From Haliclona indistincta (lineage: Eukaryota; Porifera; Demospongiae; Haplosclerida; Chalinidae), in contig OZ024788.1 of NCBI GenBank assembly GCA_964017065.1, positions 900,727-964,726 of the forward strand: a stretch of 64,000 nt of DNA, written 5' to 3'. The notes under the pieces were generated by a model that made no database searches, was not told where the DNA came from, and was given only the letters and a program-made list of their open reading frames with translations. The translations under genes were made by a program, and so were the position numbers. Shown here piece after piece: positions 43,812 through 57,547 of this stretch; the first letter of the stretch is position 1; each line of letters begins with the position of its first letter.

Positions 43812-46800
43812 AGACAAGTCGTGTTAGATGGTCAATATCGTACGGCTGGCTTTGATCAATCATTGTTTTTAAATCTTCTAAGTGTCTGTTATTAGCCACA
43901 CTAAACCTTGTAGCTAAAACAGGTATGGCTTTCTCCATGAGCTTACGAAGAGGCTCAAGCAAGAAAATACTCTGCTCTGAATTGCAGTTTTCAGAAATAC
44001 AGAAGTAGCTAAACCATTGACTAATATCAATAACAGCATTCTCTTCTGAAGGAGCAATGGTGTCAAGATAGTAGTGGTCCCAATTAAACAGAAACAATGA
44101 AGGATAGCAGTGGCTGAAGAACATTTCAGGCGGAAAGTGTAAAAACACGACAAATAGCTTTGGTATATCCTTAATCTCCTTAGGATACAGCACTTCTGCT
44201 TCTTCAATCATAATTCGTAGATGGTTAACAATTTTGACAGAAAAGTGCTGCATATTGATGACAAGCATCATTACTTCAAGCGTTTCAGATGTACAGAATA
44301 ACTTCAACTTGCTAGTGATCGAGCTTTGCGTAGTACTGTTTGTTACCTTAGTAACACGTAGTCTTAGATCAAGGTCTCGCAAGCATCCTTCCTCAACATG
44401 AGGATAGCTAAAGACAAGACGTTCAAGATCCTCGACACTTTTACCATCGATTGGAAATTCATCAAAAATGGAGCTTTGTATCAAAGAAGATGATCGACTG
44501 AAGCAGAGAAGCTTATTAGGAACAGACCTGAATAAAAATGAATTAACAACAGCAATATAAAATATAATAATGTAGACTGACCATATAGTGTCTTGGCATA
44601 GTAATGCACTGTGATAGTCAGTGATGAGCTCCTTCAACTTAAAGTGATGTTGCTGGTTCAGATAAACATCCATATAGTAACTAGGAATCTTCTTATGGTT
44701 GATAATAAGTGCCTCAGGAGTCACAAGTTGCAGTAGTCTCTCACATAAATATGTGACAAGCCATTGCAGCAGAAATGCTATTACCATCTTGCAAGCTACA
44801 GTAGGAATCGTTGAGGCATTACTCTTGTTCACTAGATAATCGACAGCTTCATTTATGATGCTACTGGAAATAGTTCGCTCGCATAAATTTGACAAGATCC
44901 CAGAAAAGTCCAAATCAGTCGTTAACACTCTTGCAACATACTCAGCAGCACTTGATAAACTAGCTGTTACCTGTAAGACTATGAGACGATAATAATACAT
45001 TGATAATAGCATACATTAGGAAAGGAAAGATTCAATCTTCCTTTGATCACACTCAAAAGACATCGCAGCAGTTTCTCCTTGCTGTCAATGGTTGTTTCAT
45101 TAAAGGTAAACTCGTGATCACTTGAGTAAACAGGCAGAACTGTGAGCAAGAGTGACTGGAGAGTGGAATCATTCTGCCCATACAGTCCAGAAACACCAAA
45201 AACATTGAGAAACTTTTCAACCTGTCCAAAAAAAACGTTAATAGTACAACTCCGATAATAACGGTAAATTATAAATACCTTGTTTATAGCAGCATCGATG
45301 AGTAGCCTCAGTTGGTCAGGATAGCTATCAAGCACATCTTGTAGCAATACCTGGTGGCTCAATGCATACTTCTCAAATCTATTCAAAAAGGGAGCTGGTG
45401 TACAATGCTGTTCAGACTTCTTAATCACCACCACACATTGAAAATGTGGATCAACTTTGCTGGGCTTAACGTGAGGCCCAATTCCTATATTAGTGAAATA
45501 AAGTTTTCCATGTTCTGGATGATCAATGCATGTAAATCGCTGGTTGAAAAGGTCATAGAAGGTTTCGTGTATCTCATCTGTTTGACTGAGTATGACAGTA
45601 TGACCAAGAACTGCTGAGTGCCTTATGGCAGCAATGGTATTAATCTACAAAAATATGAAGTGCATACATAAATTATTACAAGCATAAAGCACCTTTTGTG
45701 CCTCGCCATCTCCAGAAAATTTGCTACAGATATACAGTCTAGTTCTGTCTCTTTGCAGGATTCCATAAGTGAACAGGAACCGAATAATGGATTCATCTTC
45801 ACTTGAATCAATGATGAGCTTATAGCGTACTTCATTTTCAGCACTCAAGTCTTTACGCTTGTCAAGTAAACTATCTCTTAAAATAGCAAGAACACTCCTT
45901 TGTTCAACTTGAGCAAGACTTGAACCCATCTAACAAAAGAACTGATTAAGCACAGTAAATAAAACAAACACATACCTTACGCAAGAAGCATTCACATAAG
46001 TCCTTAAAATGGCAACTTCCGTTGAAATTTCTTTCCAAGGCTTTCAAGACAGTCTGAGGAGATTTAATGTCATGATGATGCAAGAAGGTACAAAAATGTA
46101 TGAAATCACGAAGACCATAGAAAGCTCGAAATTCAGGATTTTTCATTTTTGACAGGTACACTTCGCACATTCCTTCAGTTAAGCTGAATTTTTCCTTCAG
46201 ACAACCTTCAGCGAGCCCTATGACATCTTCTTTAGAAGTTTCTGGATGAAACAAACTGACAGCACGATTAGTCTTAGCAGCATCAAGAACATGATTAGAG
46301 ATTGCAACAAAAGACACAGCCATCCTATCGAGATGGACATGTAGCACTTTGAGAGACTCGTGACTTTCTTCAGGCAAATCGGCCTCATCCATTATTACTA
46401 CAGAATAGCTATTCTGATAGTGAGAATAATAAAAGTTCTGGTTCTTAATAGCAGTTTCAAACTTGGAATCGATTTCAGTAGATGTAGATGTCCTTGAGCA
46501 CTGATAGAAAGTTGGTTCAAGAGCATGGAATACATAACTTTCATGAAACACTTTATTTATAGATGCCATGACTTGTAAATTCCTAATGATTATTTTCAAC
46601 GAGAGAATTTTTGATGAACCAGGTGGTCCTATAATAATCAAAGGAGTACGAGTCATAGTGCAAATAACTATGCTGTAAAGATTCTCCTTCAATGCTTCAG
46701 TTGCGGCAACTCCATCAGGTAGCGATATATTCTCAATTAACCAGTCGAGTTCATTCTGCAATGCATCCGAGAAAGTGATAGGCTCTTTATCAGAATTGAA

Positions 46801-49800
46801 TACAGGACTATTATTCATTTCTTTAAGATACTTGGCTCGGCAGTCACTGTCCAATCTAAAGTAGTACACAAGTGCCATAGAAACGTAAACAGCTCTAAGG
46901 TTCACTTTCATTTTTGATTCTTTAGCATATCGCTTTGTAGTTGCAAACATCGTTTGGAGCCATGAGTAAAACCTAAATACTCTTTGAATGTCTCTTTGGC
47001 TAACTGTGCTTGAAGCACAAACTCTAGCTTCCTCTTTGTCAGCTGAGGTGAGTGCTTGAATGCTCCTGCTTTTCTTCATCCTCTCAATAATTGATTCATA
47101 TGCATACTGCCGGACTAGATCTTGACTTTTAACGATTTGATCAGTTAGACTAGAGTTGTCCACATTATCAGAGTTTGAATTCATTAAAGACTGAGTAAAC
47201 TGAAACTCGTACAAAGACATTTTTGCGAACACATATTCTCTTTCTTGGTTAGGATCTAGAGCCTTGTAATCCCACATCAGTAACTCCAATGTGGGATGAA
47301 GAGGACGAACATAGTAAGATCCACAAAACCACGAATCACTCTTCAATGAGGCTAAGCTATCCCCACGATAAGGATTACAAGCTGCAACGATAAATACATT
47401 ACGAGGTATTTCCTGCAAATAAAGTTTGCACACAATAATGATCCTGTCAGACACACAATAAATACCTTGCCATCTAGCGTGCCATCAATTACTATCTCCT
47501 TGAGTACTCCAAGACAACTAGATGTGTTTATCTCATCAAGAAACACCTAACCCAACATACAACGATATACTCTGGTAACTAAAAACAATTTCACTTACAG
47601 TGACAACAGGCAATTTTAACTCATCCATCATGCTATTTGTACCCCAAAGATTTCTACTTCTTTCAAGAATCAAATTGGCTTGTTCCAGGATTGGTTCAAA
47701 AAAAATTTTAATGTCACTTGGCATCAATGCTAATAAAACAAGCAATCAATAATAATTACCCACATAGTACCATACCTGCATTGACACTAATCTTGTGAAA
47801 AGTTTCCGGTAGTTTACCGTACAATATACAGTACATCAATTGGACAGTTGCCTTCAATAATTGCTGTTAGGTATACAACACGCTTAGTTTAACCACCACA
47901 AAAACACGGATATCTTACCTCTTTGGACTTTGATTTAGATGCATTTTCTGCTCTTCTGAAAAGTTCGCTGTAACCTTCTCCTTCACTAGGTGGTAATTCT
48001 AAAATTGACAGCACTGACATGGTCTTCAGTAATCGTAACTTATCATGATATTTTTGTGAGTTTGATGGTTTCAAATTCATAATGAATGTAAGTGTAGCGA
48101 TCGATATCACCTCGTCGAAAATATTGTTCTGTGCATCATCAATCTCTTTTGCTCTGCTTACAGAGCTGTGGCTTATGCTATTAAAAGCTTCTGATAGGTC
48201 TTCATTGAGAGTATCTCTTAGTCGACTTCTTTCAAGTTCAAGATCAGCAAGAAGCGCATAATTCCAGAGTGACGAGAGGGTCTCGAGAAGGAATGTTTTA
48301 CCCACTCCTGATTCTCCTTTGATAACAACTGGAACTCCACACAACCTTCTCTCATGAATAGTCAGCATTTTCACAGCATAATCAAGAGTCATAACATACA
48401 TCTTCTTGTCAAGCAGATCAATATGTCCTGTAGATTCATTGTAAGGAACACCTAGTGCCATTGAAAGAAGTTTGTCCAGCTTTTCTCTTTTGCGAAGTTG
48501 TCTACAATAATATTATAACAACATGCAATATGGTTCTGTTATCACAGTATGCTTACAGTGGAGAAGGAAGGTCAAAGCCAAAATCAAAAAATTTCTCTTG
48601 TTCTCTTGTCATTTTACTTCGATCGGGTGCTTCAGACAAAAGAGAAAAATTTCCATCACCTTCTTTTCTAAAATCATAAACCAACTGGAGAACGCATCAA
48701 CTTTGAACTCAAATAAAAATGACTGACTTGATGGTAATGTGACTTTCTTCGGTCATATTGTTGACAGAAATCTGACACTTCATCTAGCATTGTTTCAAAC
48801 AGAACTGAACGAAGCTTGCTTGTATCAGTTGCTTTCCTTTGTCCAGGTTTAAGTATACCAGAACCAACATTAAACTTCAAATATGGACTTTCCTCTAAGA
48901 ACTGGCATCGTCGAAACATGTACCTAGAAATAATACGTCAATCACACCTTGATCATGACAATCACAATAACCAGGAGCCTCTTATGGGCTCCTACAATAA
49001 CTTAGTAAGTAACAAAGATGTAGTACCACACATCACTAACCCTAGCTAATCATATGTTCTCTAACCTTAAATACAACTTTTTGGTTATTTTTCTAGCCAC
49101 ATGTTGAGGCATAAACTCATCCAGTAATTTTCTGCATTCTTCATCAGGAAGGTCTGGAACTTTGCCAATTTGAACTTCAATTAATTTTCCTTTCTTTTCT
49201 AAAAAGTATCACACAATAATACCTATTATCACTTTAATCTGCATATGACAGCTTACTTTGTGCAAGTTGGTTTAATTTATCTTTCTTCTTTGCTTTGAGA
49301 TACTTACAGACAAGTTGTGTTCGATGATCAATATCATATGGCTGGCTTTGATCAATCGCTTTAACCTGACCAAGAATCATAAATGCTGGATATGTACTCA
49401 CAAATGTCTCTAAACTGTGACGGATGTCATCGTCTATACAAGGGATCTATAAAATATCATGTAAACATAACACTGTAATTAATACACGTTATTACATACC
49501 TCAACATACACAGTCCATTGTGCATCATTGGGTAATCTGAATGAGACACCAGTACAGGCATCTTCCACATACCCAAATAGAAGCAAATTTATTAAGAACC
49601 AACTGATTTGATCAGCGATGAAACGATACTGCTCTTTTTCTCGAGTAGATTCTGAAGACTGAATCAACACAAATATTATATTCATGCTATACAATCTTAA
49701 TACAACATACAGCTGGTAAAACAAATGTGAAGTTGAGATGTAAGGCCGTCTTTACACCTGCTTTTGTCGACAAACTTCGAAGCTGCTTGATGACACGACA

Positions 49801-52800
49801 TGCTTCAAACGACTCATTCAATGAGAAGATTGCATGTTTTGAAAATCGAGTCCTCATCTGTTTTCGTATGTAATGTGTCTTTCCATCACCTTTGGCATTA
49901 AAACAGTTAATACACTATCCACGGTGGTATCAAAGCTAACCAGCAAGTCCAGTCACTAAATATATTTTAAGATACCTATCCAGTAAACCAGCCTCTTTCA
50001 TCAATTTATGAATAATTGAATAGTCACTAAGTCTAGAAGAATCCTAAAGATCATGTAAAACAAACCATTTTGATATCATAAAGAAATACTTACTCTGCAC
50101 TCATAAATTGACACTGATGGCATGAGCCTTAACATAGATCGACAACACTCGATAAAATCAACTTTTGTTTCATCATCTGATTCCAGTTCTGAACACTTCT
50201 GCACAAGCATCTAGTGAGAAAAAGGCAAGGATCATTGTTTGTGGACAAAATTTACTTGAGAGAAGTTACTGTTTGCTTATAAAGGTCGATATGACAGATT
50301 TTATGAAACAATAATTATCTATGTACACACTTTTTGGAAACACTGTTAGTAATAATCACGCATTTTCCAAACACTTAGAAAAATTCATACTAGAAAATAG
50401 TAAAACCCAATGCTAATCACCTCTTGCAACTCATTTGAGAGACAGTCAACACCAATGATAAGGTACTGAATTCCTCTCCATTGTATAATGCGATTGAAGA
50501 AGAGCTCAAGTTGTTGTCTTGTGGTACTAGTTGAGCACTTTAACAATTGGAAAGATTTTGGAACACACTTAAATACAGTAAAGATTAGCAGTAGCATTTG
50601 CTCAGGAGTGAAGTTATGAACAGAGTGTAAAGTAAATCTGCAGGCTATTCGTAAACTTCTTTCCAACTTCTTTGAAGATAGACATGACAGAATACTGACA
50701 GGATCCTGGTCGAACCTTTCCATGACTACTTTTTGCAAAAACAATCCTACGATTTCCACGGAAAGCTTTAAACAGGCAACTTCACTAGTCAATGATGGTA
50801 GATGTGTCTATAAAAGACCTAACTATCACAATACTATTATACTGCATGACACTTACTTTTACAATCTCAGTGAGTTTCTCAGTACTTTCACTATCACACT
50901 CGAAGAGAAAATCGATTTCTTTGACTAGACTATCCGCTGGTTGCTCTTCCTGAATAATTCTTAAGATCCGCATCACTTTTTCATTGCTAAAGAAAGCAAG
51001 CACAATGTGTTTCTTTCTGTAGTCTTCTGTGTTCTCCTTCCATTTCTCCAATACCTCTTTAGCTTCTTTAACCTGTCATATAACAATAAAATAATATTGA
51101 GCAATGATCAGTGATACTTTGAGACACCTCATTATCAAGAGCATTTGCAAAGAGCGTACTGCGTAGTTTCTTATCAATCTTCTGATAATCAGGATGTCCT
51201 AATGCTTTGAGTTCTCGATACGAGTACAACAAATCAACTGAAAACTGACAAAAACCGAAAATACATAGCATCATTATAATTATTATATATTCACCAACTT
51301 TAAAGACTTGTTGGTAGTACATCACGTCAAGTTTGAGCATTTCAAAGCCCTGTTGGTCACATTGTATAAATCTCAACTTCAGAGCAAACTCATTCATTTG
51401 TTCAAGTGACCACTTCTCATACTCAGATGACACTAATGCTGGTATCAGCGAATAAAGATCAGCTATTATTACTAATAGTAATTTAAAAACCTGCTGATTC
51501 AACATAGCTTTTTCTGCTTGGTTGGCAATACGGATTGTAAACCAGCTGAAACTCGACTGTATTTCCACCATCACAAGTGAAAAAAGTGCACTGTCCTGAG
51601 TCCTCGATAGAATTTAGAGTCTTCTCAATGTTTTCAGTAGTCTCTCCCTAAAAAAAAGAATTTTGGAGCCCATAAGAAAAATTAAAGTGCATACTCACCT
51701 CAACCTTTCTGAACCACATTTCAATTAGGACAATGTTTCGTGTGACTATTTCCAAATGCTCAATGCCCTTATCAAGATGCTTCAGATCCAAAATAGCGAT
51801 CATAAGTTGACTAAAAGTCACCAACGTAAAGAAAGGTGCTATGTAATCGTATGATCCATAAAGATGGTGGAGAATAGCTTGATTGAAATCTTCATGTTGC
51901 ACTTGAGCTTGAACAATTCGATACTGATCTATAAATGATTTCTTGCCAGTGGGACCTGTAAATTTTCTCTTTTCAGCAAAATGATAAAAATTAGCACATC
52001 TTCGAACACTTTCAAATATCCTGAAGCGGGTAAGATCACTCTCTGATTTAATGTGAAGAGCATCTTTGAGTTGCTGTAATGTTTCTCTTGCTGTGTTTAA
52101 TGACATATTGCCTTTGTCTGCAAGAACTGTATCAGCCTCTTGCAGCACATTATACTCATTACTTTCCAAACAAATTCGAAGTTTAAACCGCCTTAAAACA
52201 TCAGTAATCGGTCCAATATACCTGTTAATAGCATCTAGTTCTGCAAAGCATCGCAATCCGTACAATTCATCAAAAGTGACAAAAAAATTTCGTGACAAAT
52301 CACTAGAAGCAAATTTAGTAAATAATCCGATTTCAAAGTCAACCATTTCAGTATTTGATAAGTTGATATGACCATTAAGAGTAACCTCATCATGTGTGGC
52401 TGTTCCCATGCACATGTTATTAACTAATTCAAGAGTAGATTTCACAGAAGCAGCAGCATATTCAATACATTTAGAGCGATAATCTCTCACTAGCACACGA
52501 GTAGTTGTCAACTTTAGACCAGGACTGACAGGCTGTTTTTCCAAAACTTTGACCATGAAATGGGTAGTGTATGCAAAGAACATTTTGCTGTTCTGTAGAT
52601 GAAAGAAAACAACTGCCTTTAAATTCTCGCCCAAAGGCTGAATAAAAGTACGCAAATTGATTAACAAATCATTCAAATCTGCTATCCTGGCCTGTTTGTC
52701 CAGTTCAAGTTTTGATGAAGCTGACAGTGATGATAGCATTCTTGAAGAAGGAATCAATTTTTCAAGTTTCTTCTCAGTGTCAGAAAGAAGAGCCACTCCC

Positions 52801-55241
52801 AACCTTTCTAGAACATCTGGTAGGTAACTCCTATAAACAAATAATTATGATTAGGACAGCCCCTGGCCTATTATGGCAATGCAAAGTATTAGGATGCAAT
52901 ATTTGGGTCAATTTATGCATTTAAACTCTTTCTTTCTTGTAATGAGGAATCCAAATATGCGTATTTGCGTATTTACCTGATGCATGGATGGGTATAAAAA
53001 AGGCGCCACTGCGCACTATATAGTAGCTTGCTGGTACAACAGTGCTATTTTTCCTCCAGGTCTAAGTCAAAATATACCTCGGTTTTCAGTGCATAACCTA
53101 CAATACTGTAAGGCTTTGTGCACATACATATTACTTTATGTACAGTAACATACAGCCTTATATTATGCTTATTTTTCTGATTGGCTTCATTACGGTAATA
53201 GCCTCTATGTTTTATCAGATCCTTTATGCCAATACTAAAAAGAGGTACTACACAGTTGATAAAGGGTGACAAAAAAGCAGATTATTAATGATGTGAGTGT
53301 CACCTTATAAGGTGCATAATTACACATTAACCTGTTAGAATGATTGGGGATTTGTTGAAGCAGAATATCTCTCAACTGTGCCTCAATTTCCTCATAAGTA
53401 ACTGGAAGATTTTCCACCTCACTTTCATCAATGCAAGAGCTTGAAACAAGGGCAGCATCGCACATAAGATTATACCATTTCCGATTTTGCTTTAACATCT
53501 TGATATCATCAATAATCAGATTTTGATCTGTTAGTTTCTGTTTCCATATCTGTAAAGTGGACTGAAAATCTTGACAGAAAGTCACAAATGTCTCAAATTC
53601 AGGACTGTTTACTTCCTCTAGAACTTCAGTGATATCAGCATCCAAGTCACCATCACTATAGCTAATATGGTTACAGACAACTTGAAAACATCTGCACATT
53701 TCAATAAGCACTATCACAAAATCCCTATCAGCCAACCAACTAATATCCTCCTTTGCAACAAGAAAATGCAAGGAAATCTTTTGAAGAGTTCCAAATACAC
53801 ACTTGGCACGTACTGAAGTATAGTTAGTAGCTTTAAGTATATCAGTAAGTTGCTGAGATAGTCCCGAAACAATAATGTTGTGAAAAACTTGGTACTCATC
53901 CTTTTTTACTTCTAAAAAGACCTCCTGTGTGCATACAGAGTAAACACATACATTTTGTGGTGGCAGGCATGCAAAAATTAACGAGATTCATAACTTTGCA
54001 AAACGCTTTTTTTTTTCTAGAAATGGGTAATTGTACAGATGGTGTTCAACTATGCAGTTAGTTTGCCTATCGATGGAGCATCGATCAATGCAAGTTTCAA
54101 ACACGTAGTGTTTGTGATTGTGGAGCTGTGACTCGACTAAGCACGATCAATATTTGTAAATATAGGTTATACCATGAAAAGAAGGGCAATACGGGATTTA
54201 AATCACCGCAGAAACCGACGGTATTGACGACAAGAGCGCGAGGACGTCTATTTCAGAGCCAAGGTGATTTTAATCTCGTATTGCCCGACTGTTCCATGGT
54301 ATAAGGTATTTATACCATACTGCGCTCTCAGGTAAGCTTCCCAAGACTACCAAGCACTGAAACAAGCCCTCTACTGTTACTAGAAGCCAGTAGTGTTGCC
54401 GTTTCCATCATCGTGCGACGATCGTGTAAGAGCGCATCGTTTGAAATCATATCTTAGTGACGACTCTTCAGTTTACTATCTTCCAGCTGAGTATAAGTGC
54501 TACTTTGCATGTGTCTCACTAGAAGCACTTAAGCATGGAGAAACTAACTACGAAGAATAAAGCCTTGTTTACACGATTACGTTTTCGCCCAAAAACGCCA
54601 ACTTTGGGTTGCTGATCTGAGTTTTGTTTACACGAGTTTGACTGAAAACGAGTGTATCCGTGTGTTGAAACGTTTCTAAACAAAAACGCTCTCAAAAGTG
54701 AATACTTTTATAAACGACTACAATTTGACATCGTGTAAATGCCGTATCCGCGGATTGAGTGGGCAGGGTCGATGGGGTCAAATTTCTGCGCAGCTGCAGT
54801 ATAGGACACTTCAGAACACGCCTACTAGACACACCCAAACGATCGAGTAGTGAAAACGCGTAGCTGGCTACGTGTAAACACTACAGACGTTTTTTATTGG
54901 ATTCGTGTAAACATTGCAAACGCTCTAGCTATAGAAACGCATTACTTGCTAGAAACGTATTCGTGTACAGTGCTTCCAGCTTAGAGAGTCCAAGTTTGAT
55001 ATTTTTACATAATTATTACCAGCTGTCGTTCTATAAACTTTTGTTTTAGTGCGCTAAAATCCCAACGCAACTGTTTTGCATTGCGGCTAGATCTCAAGCT
55101 CTTTTTGATCTGAATCGATGGTGAACTATAAAAAAAGGTGCCTGACTTTCTAGCAAGAAAAAAGGAGACAAATTCAAAACAGTTGATCATTGCTAAGTGC
55201 TGTAGTGCCTTTTCTGTTGATCTGAACACTTCTAAAATCAA
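43812..55241 (-). CDS. RNF213-like AAA+ giant protein, 5' partial, about 25 exons
   Basis: Well-defined exons include 55241-55020, 53924-53332, 52830-51699 and a block near 47412-45976, with the last ending at donor 43,812; many shorter ones lie between, all minus strand. RNF213 (mysterin) is a dynein-like AAA+ ATPase with E3 activity acting on lipid droplets and intracellular pathogens. Evidence: ATP-loop candidates TGLAGDGKTHYI (about 49,900) and GESGVGKTFLLETL (about 48,310), Walker B VFLDEINTSS (about 47,540), then VAACNPYRG and GSYYVRPLHPTL as in RNF213, a degenerate loop GPPGSSKIL (about 46,610; no Ser/Thr after Lys), IMDEADLPEESHESL, and the linker region ending PAPFLNRFEKYALS. The RING-bearing E3 part of RNF213 is not found; coding stops at DIDHLTRLVC beside a transposon. 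Several small exon ends are approximate. The N-terminus is probably beyond 55,241. Confidence 0.82.
54166..54305. repeat. Palindromic MITE-like repeat
   Basis: GGTTATACCATGAAAAGAAG and GGGCAATACGGGATTTAAAT recur inverted at the right end (…ATCTCGTATTGCCC, CCATGGTATAAGG). About 140 bp, in an intron of the RNF213-like gene. Confidence 0.7.
54562..54985. mobile_element. MITE-like element with diverged terminal repeats
   Basis: CTTGTTTACACGATTACGTTTT at the left resembles the inverted right end (ACTGTACACGAATACGTTTC). GTGTAAAC/GTTTACAC motifs recur inside. Target duplication not resolved. Confidence 0.45.
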
Positions 55242-55671
55242 CTATTTCAATGATCGATGCTTGAATAAAAGACTGAATTAATCTGATCCTAGTGCTATCT
55301 TTAACTTTAAAGTTACAAAGAATTTTGAGATTTTCACACCTTTGGGGCATGTCCTACCTTAATACTATAACTATGCTTATGAAACTTTATGTTTGTGTAG
55401 GAAGTCTGCCAGCTGTACTCATGTATCAACACTCCTCCATGCTCTCTCAGGCATTAAACCAGAACCTTTCAAATCACAACAAAGCACGTCCATCAGCATG
55501 GAAGAAGAAATATTACCTGTGATATCATACTTATGTCAGTGCAAAATTCTAATAAAAGCGCCAAATTTTGCATGAGGATTCCTCAGGATCTACATAATAA
55601 TAATAGAGGGAACCCCACCTCAGAATAACTACGTAGTGATAGTTAATGACAATTTTAATACAGCTATGAAT

Positions 55672-56324
55672 GGGACGGTACAAAACCTGGACTCTGGACT
55701 GGACTGCAGGAGACTGGACTGGACTCAAAAATAGACCATGTTTAAGGGTGTGACTAATATAAAGCCACGCCCACAATACTATTTTCTTCAGGGACGCTGT
55801 AAAATGGGTACTGGTAAAACCAGGAACAGGAAACGAGGAAACAGGAAATAAGAAACGGCGCCATTATTGCACTAGAAACTACTAAATCCTAAATCCAAGG
55901 CCCTAAAAACCTTCGCCTAACAGCGCCCAGTATGGACCTAACGACGCCAGCATGGACCTAACGGCGCCAGCATGGACCTAACGGCACCCAGTACTATTTA
56001 CTATTATGGCATGTTAGGCGAATACTGGGCGCTGTTAGGTCCATACTGCATGGTGTCGTTAGGTCCATAAGTGGGCGCTGTTAGGCGAAAATTTTAGGGT
56101 CTTGGGTTTAGGATATAGTAGTTTCTAGTGCAATAATGGCGCCGTTTCTTATTTCCCATTTCCTCATTTCCCATTCCTGGTTTTACCATCTCCCCATTAC
56201 AGCGTCGCTGCAGGTATCTTGAGAGCAAAATAGTATTGTGGGTGTGGCTTTATATTAGTCACACCCTAAACACGGTCTATTTTTGAGTCCAGTCCAGTCC
56301 AGAGTCCAGGTTTTGTATCGCCCC
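55672..56324. mobile_element. Foldback MITE with 9-bp target duplication (MULE-like)
   Basis: 653 bp made of two inverted arms of about 320 bp each. The ends are GGGACGGTACAAAACCTGG and CCAGGTTTTGTATCGCCCC; GCTATGAAT flanks both (55,663-55,671 and 56,325-56,333). The centre has a short tandem array of CAGCATGGACCTAACGGCGC-type units. No coding sequence. Confidence 0.88.
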
Positions 56325-56518
56325 GCTATGAATTGGGGTTTTTGAAAACGAAATTTATCACCTAAATTCACACTCTTGTAGTGTTAAAGGAGCCAGCAAG
56401 ATCTAGCTAGGAGCCATGTGATCAGCTGCACATATACCATCCTTTGAAGTGATTTTGGAATGATTCGGTTAACTGGCATAGGTATTGCAGCTATTTTAAC
56501 TACATTGATATGTATTAG

Positions 56519-56690
56519 TTATTGCCCTCACACGAGGGCAATAACCGACATTAATGACCGCAGGAAAGTAGGTTGCCCGAGTTACGGTCGAGGGCGCAGC
56601 CCGAGACTGTACTAGGGCAACCGACTTTCCCGAGGTCATTAATGTCGGTTATTGCCCGAGTTGTGTAGGGCAATAAATGATTTATTACAT
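56519..56690. repeat. Nested palindromic repeat
   Basis: AATAACCGACATTAATGACC and its complement form the outer arms, with AGGTTGCCCGAG/CTAGGGCAACC inside and further TTGCCCTCACACGAGGGCAA at the left edge. Several overlapping hairpins; MITE-like. Confidence 0.75.
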
Positions 56691-57547
56691 AGTTCATCTC
56701 TGTGAGCGCAATAACATCGCGAATTTTTCAAACTCGCAAAGACGCAACGGTCTGTTGCTATAGAAGACGCTACGTGCGGTCAATAACCTACATTAATGCC
56801 CTCGAATAGAGCAATCTGATTGGTGAAAGATGACGTACTATGTAATAATTAAGGGTTAATCTACTGCATACAGTCGAGCTGGCTAATTACTTTTTTCAGC
56901 CATAAAGCTGCAGCAGGTAAGCACAACAACTGATAAAACTAGAAGTAGAGGTTTCCTACATGTATATTAGCAATGGTAAAATTATAGCTAGCGGCTTAGT
57001 AGAATTTATCTTAGTAACACTACATTATTCTTATGTAGTATCAACATGAATGTCAACTAGAAGCAGTCCATTATTTGCAGGAAATGCCCATTAGACAGTT
57101 GTCACACAAGAGTAAGACAAATTAACGCATACGTATCTGTTTTGGAAATCGTTTAACAATTCCGAGAAGTAAATGCACTTCCAACCATGATCTATTTTGG
57201 TAGTGATGTGTCGGCTTCTGATTTAAATTAAACAATGCATCTTAAATTGGTACCATTTGAGATTTAAGAATACCAATTTAGCTAGAGCAAGGAAGAGAAG
57301 TTTGACAGAGGAAAGTGAATGTGTAAGAAAACCCAGCAAGCGAAAAGCAGTTAATATATCCAATTGCATGATCTGTAACAAAGGGCAAAAGGAGGGCGAC
57401 CTCCCTCTCGCGTCGACATTATTTTGATGCATTCGAATAATGATTACCGAATTACATGACACCACGAGTTCATTAAGTAAGAGTATGCAGCCTTCAATAT
57501 ACCCCGTTGGACGGCGTTGGAGATTTTCTACGTCACACGTTTACCTA
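56691..57547. other. Intergenic, no gene seen
   Basis: AT-rich, no supported feature. Confidence 0.5.

Noticed and set aside
54001..54020. Poly(T) stretch as a retroposon tail
   Set aside because: Short, with no duplication or element body recognisable.
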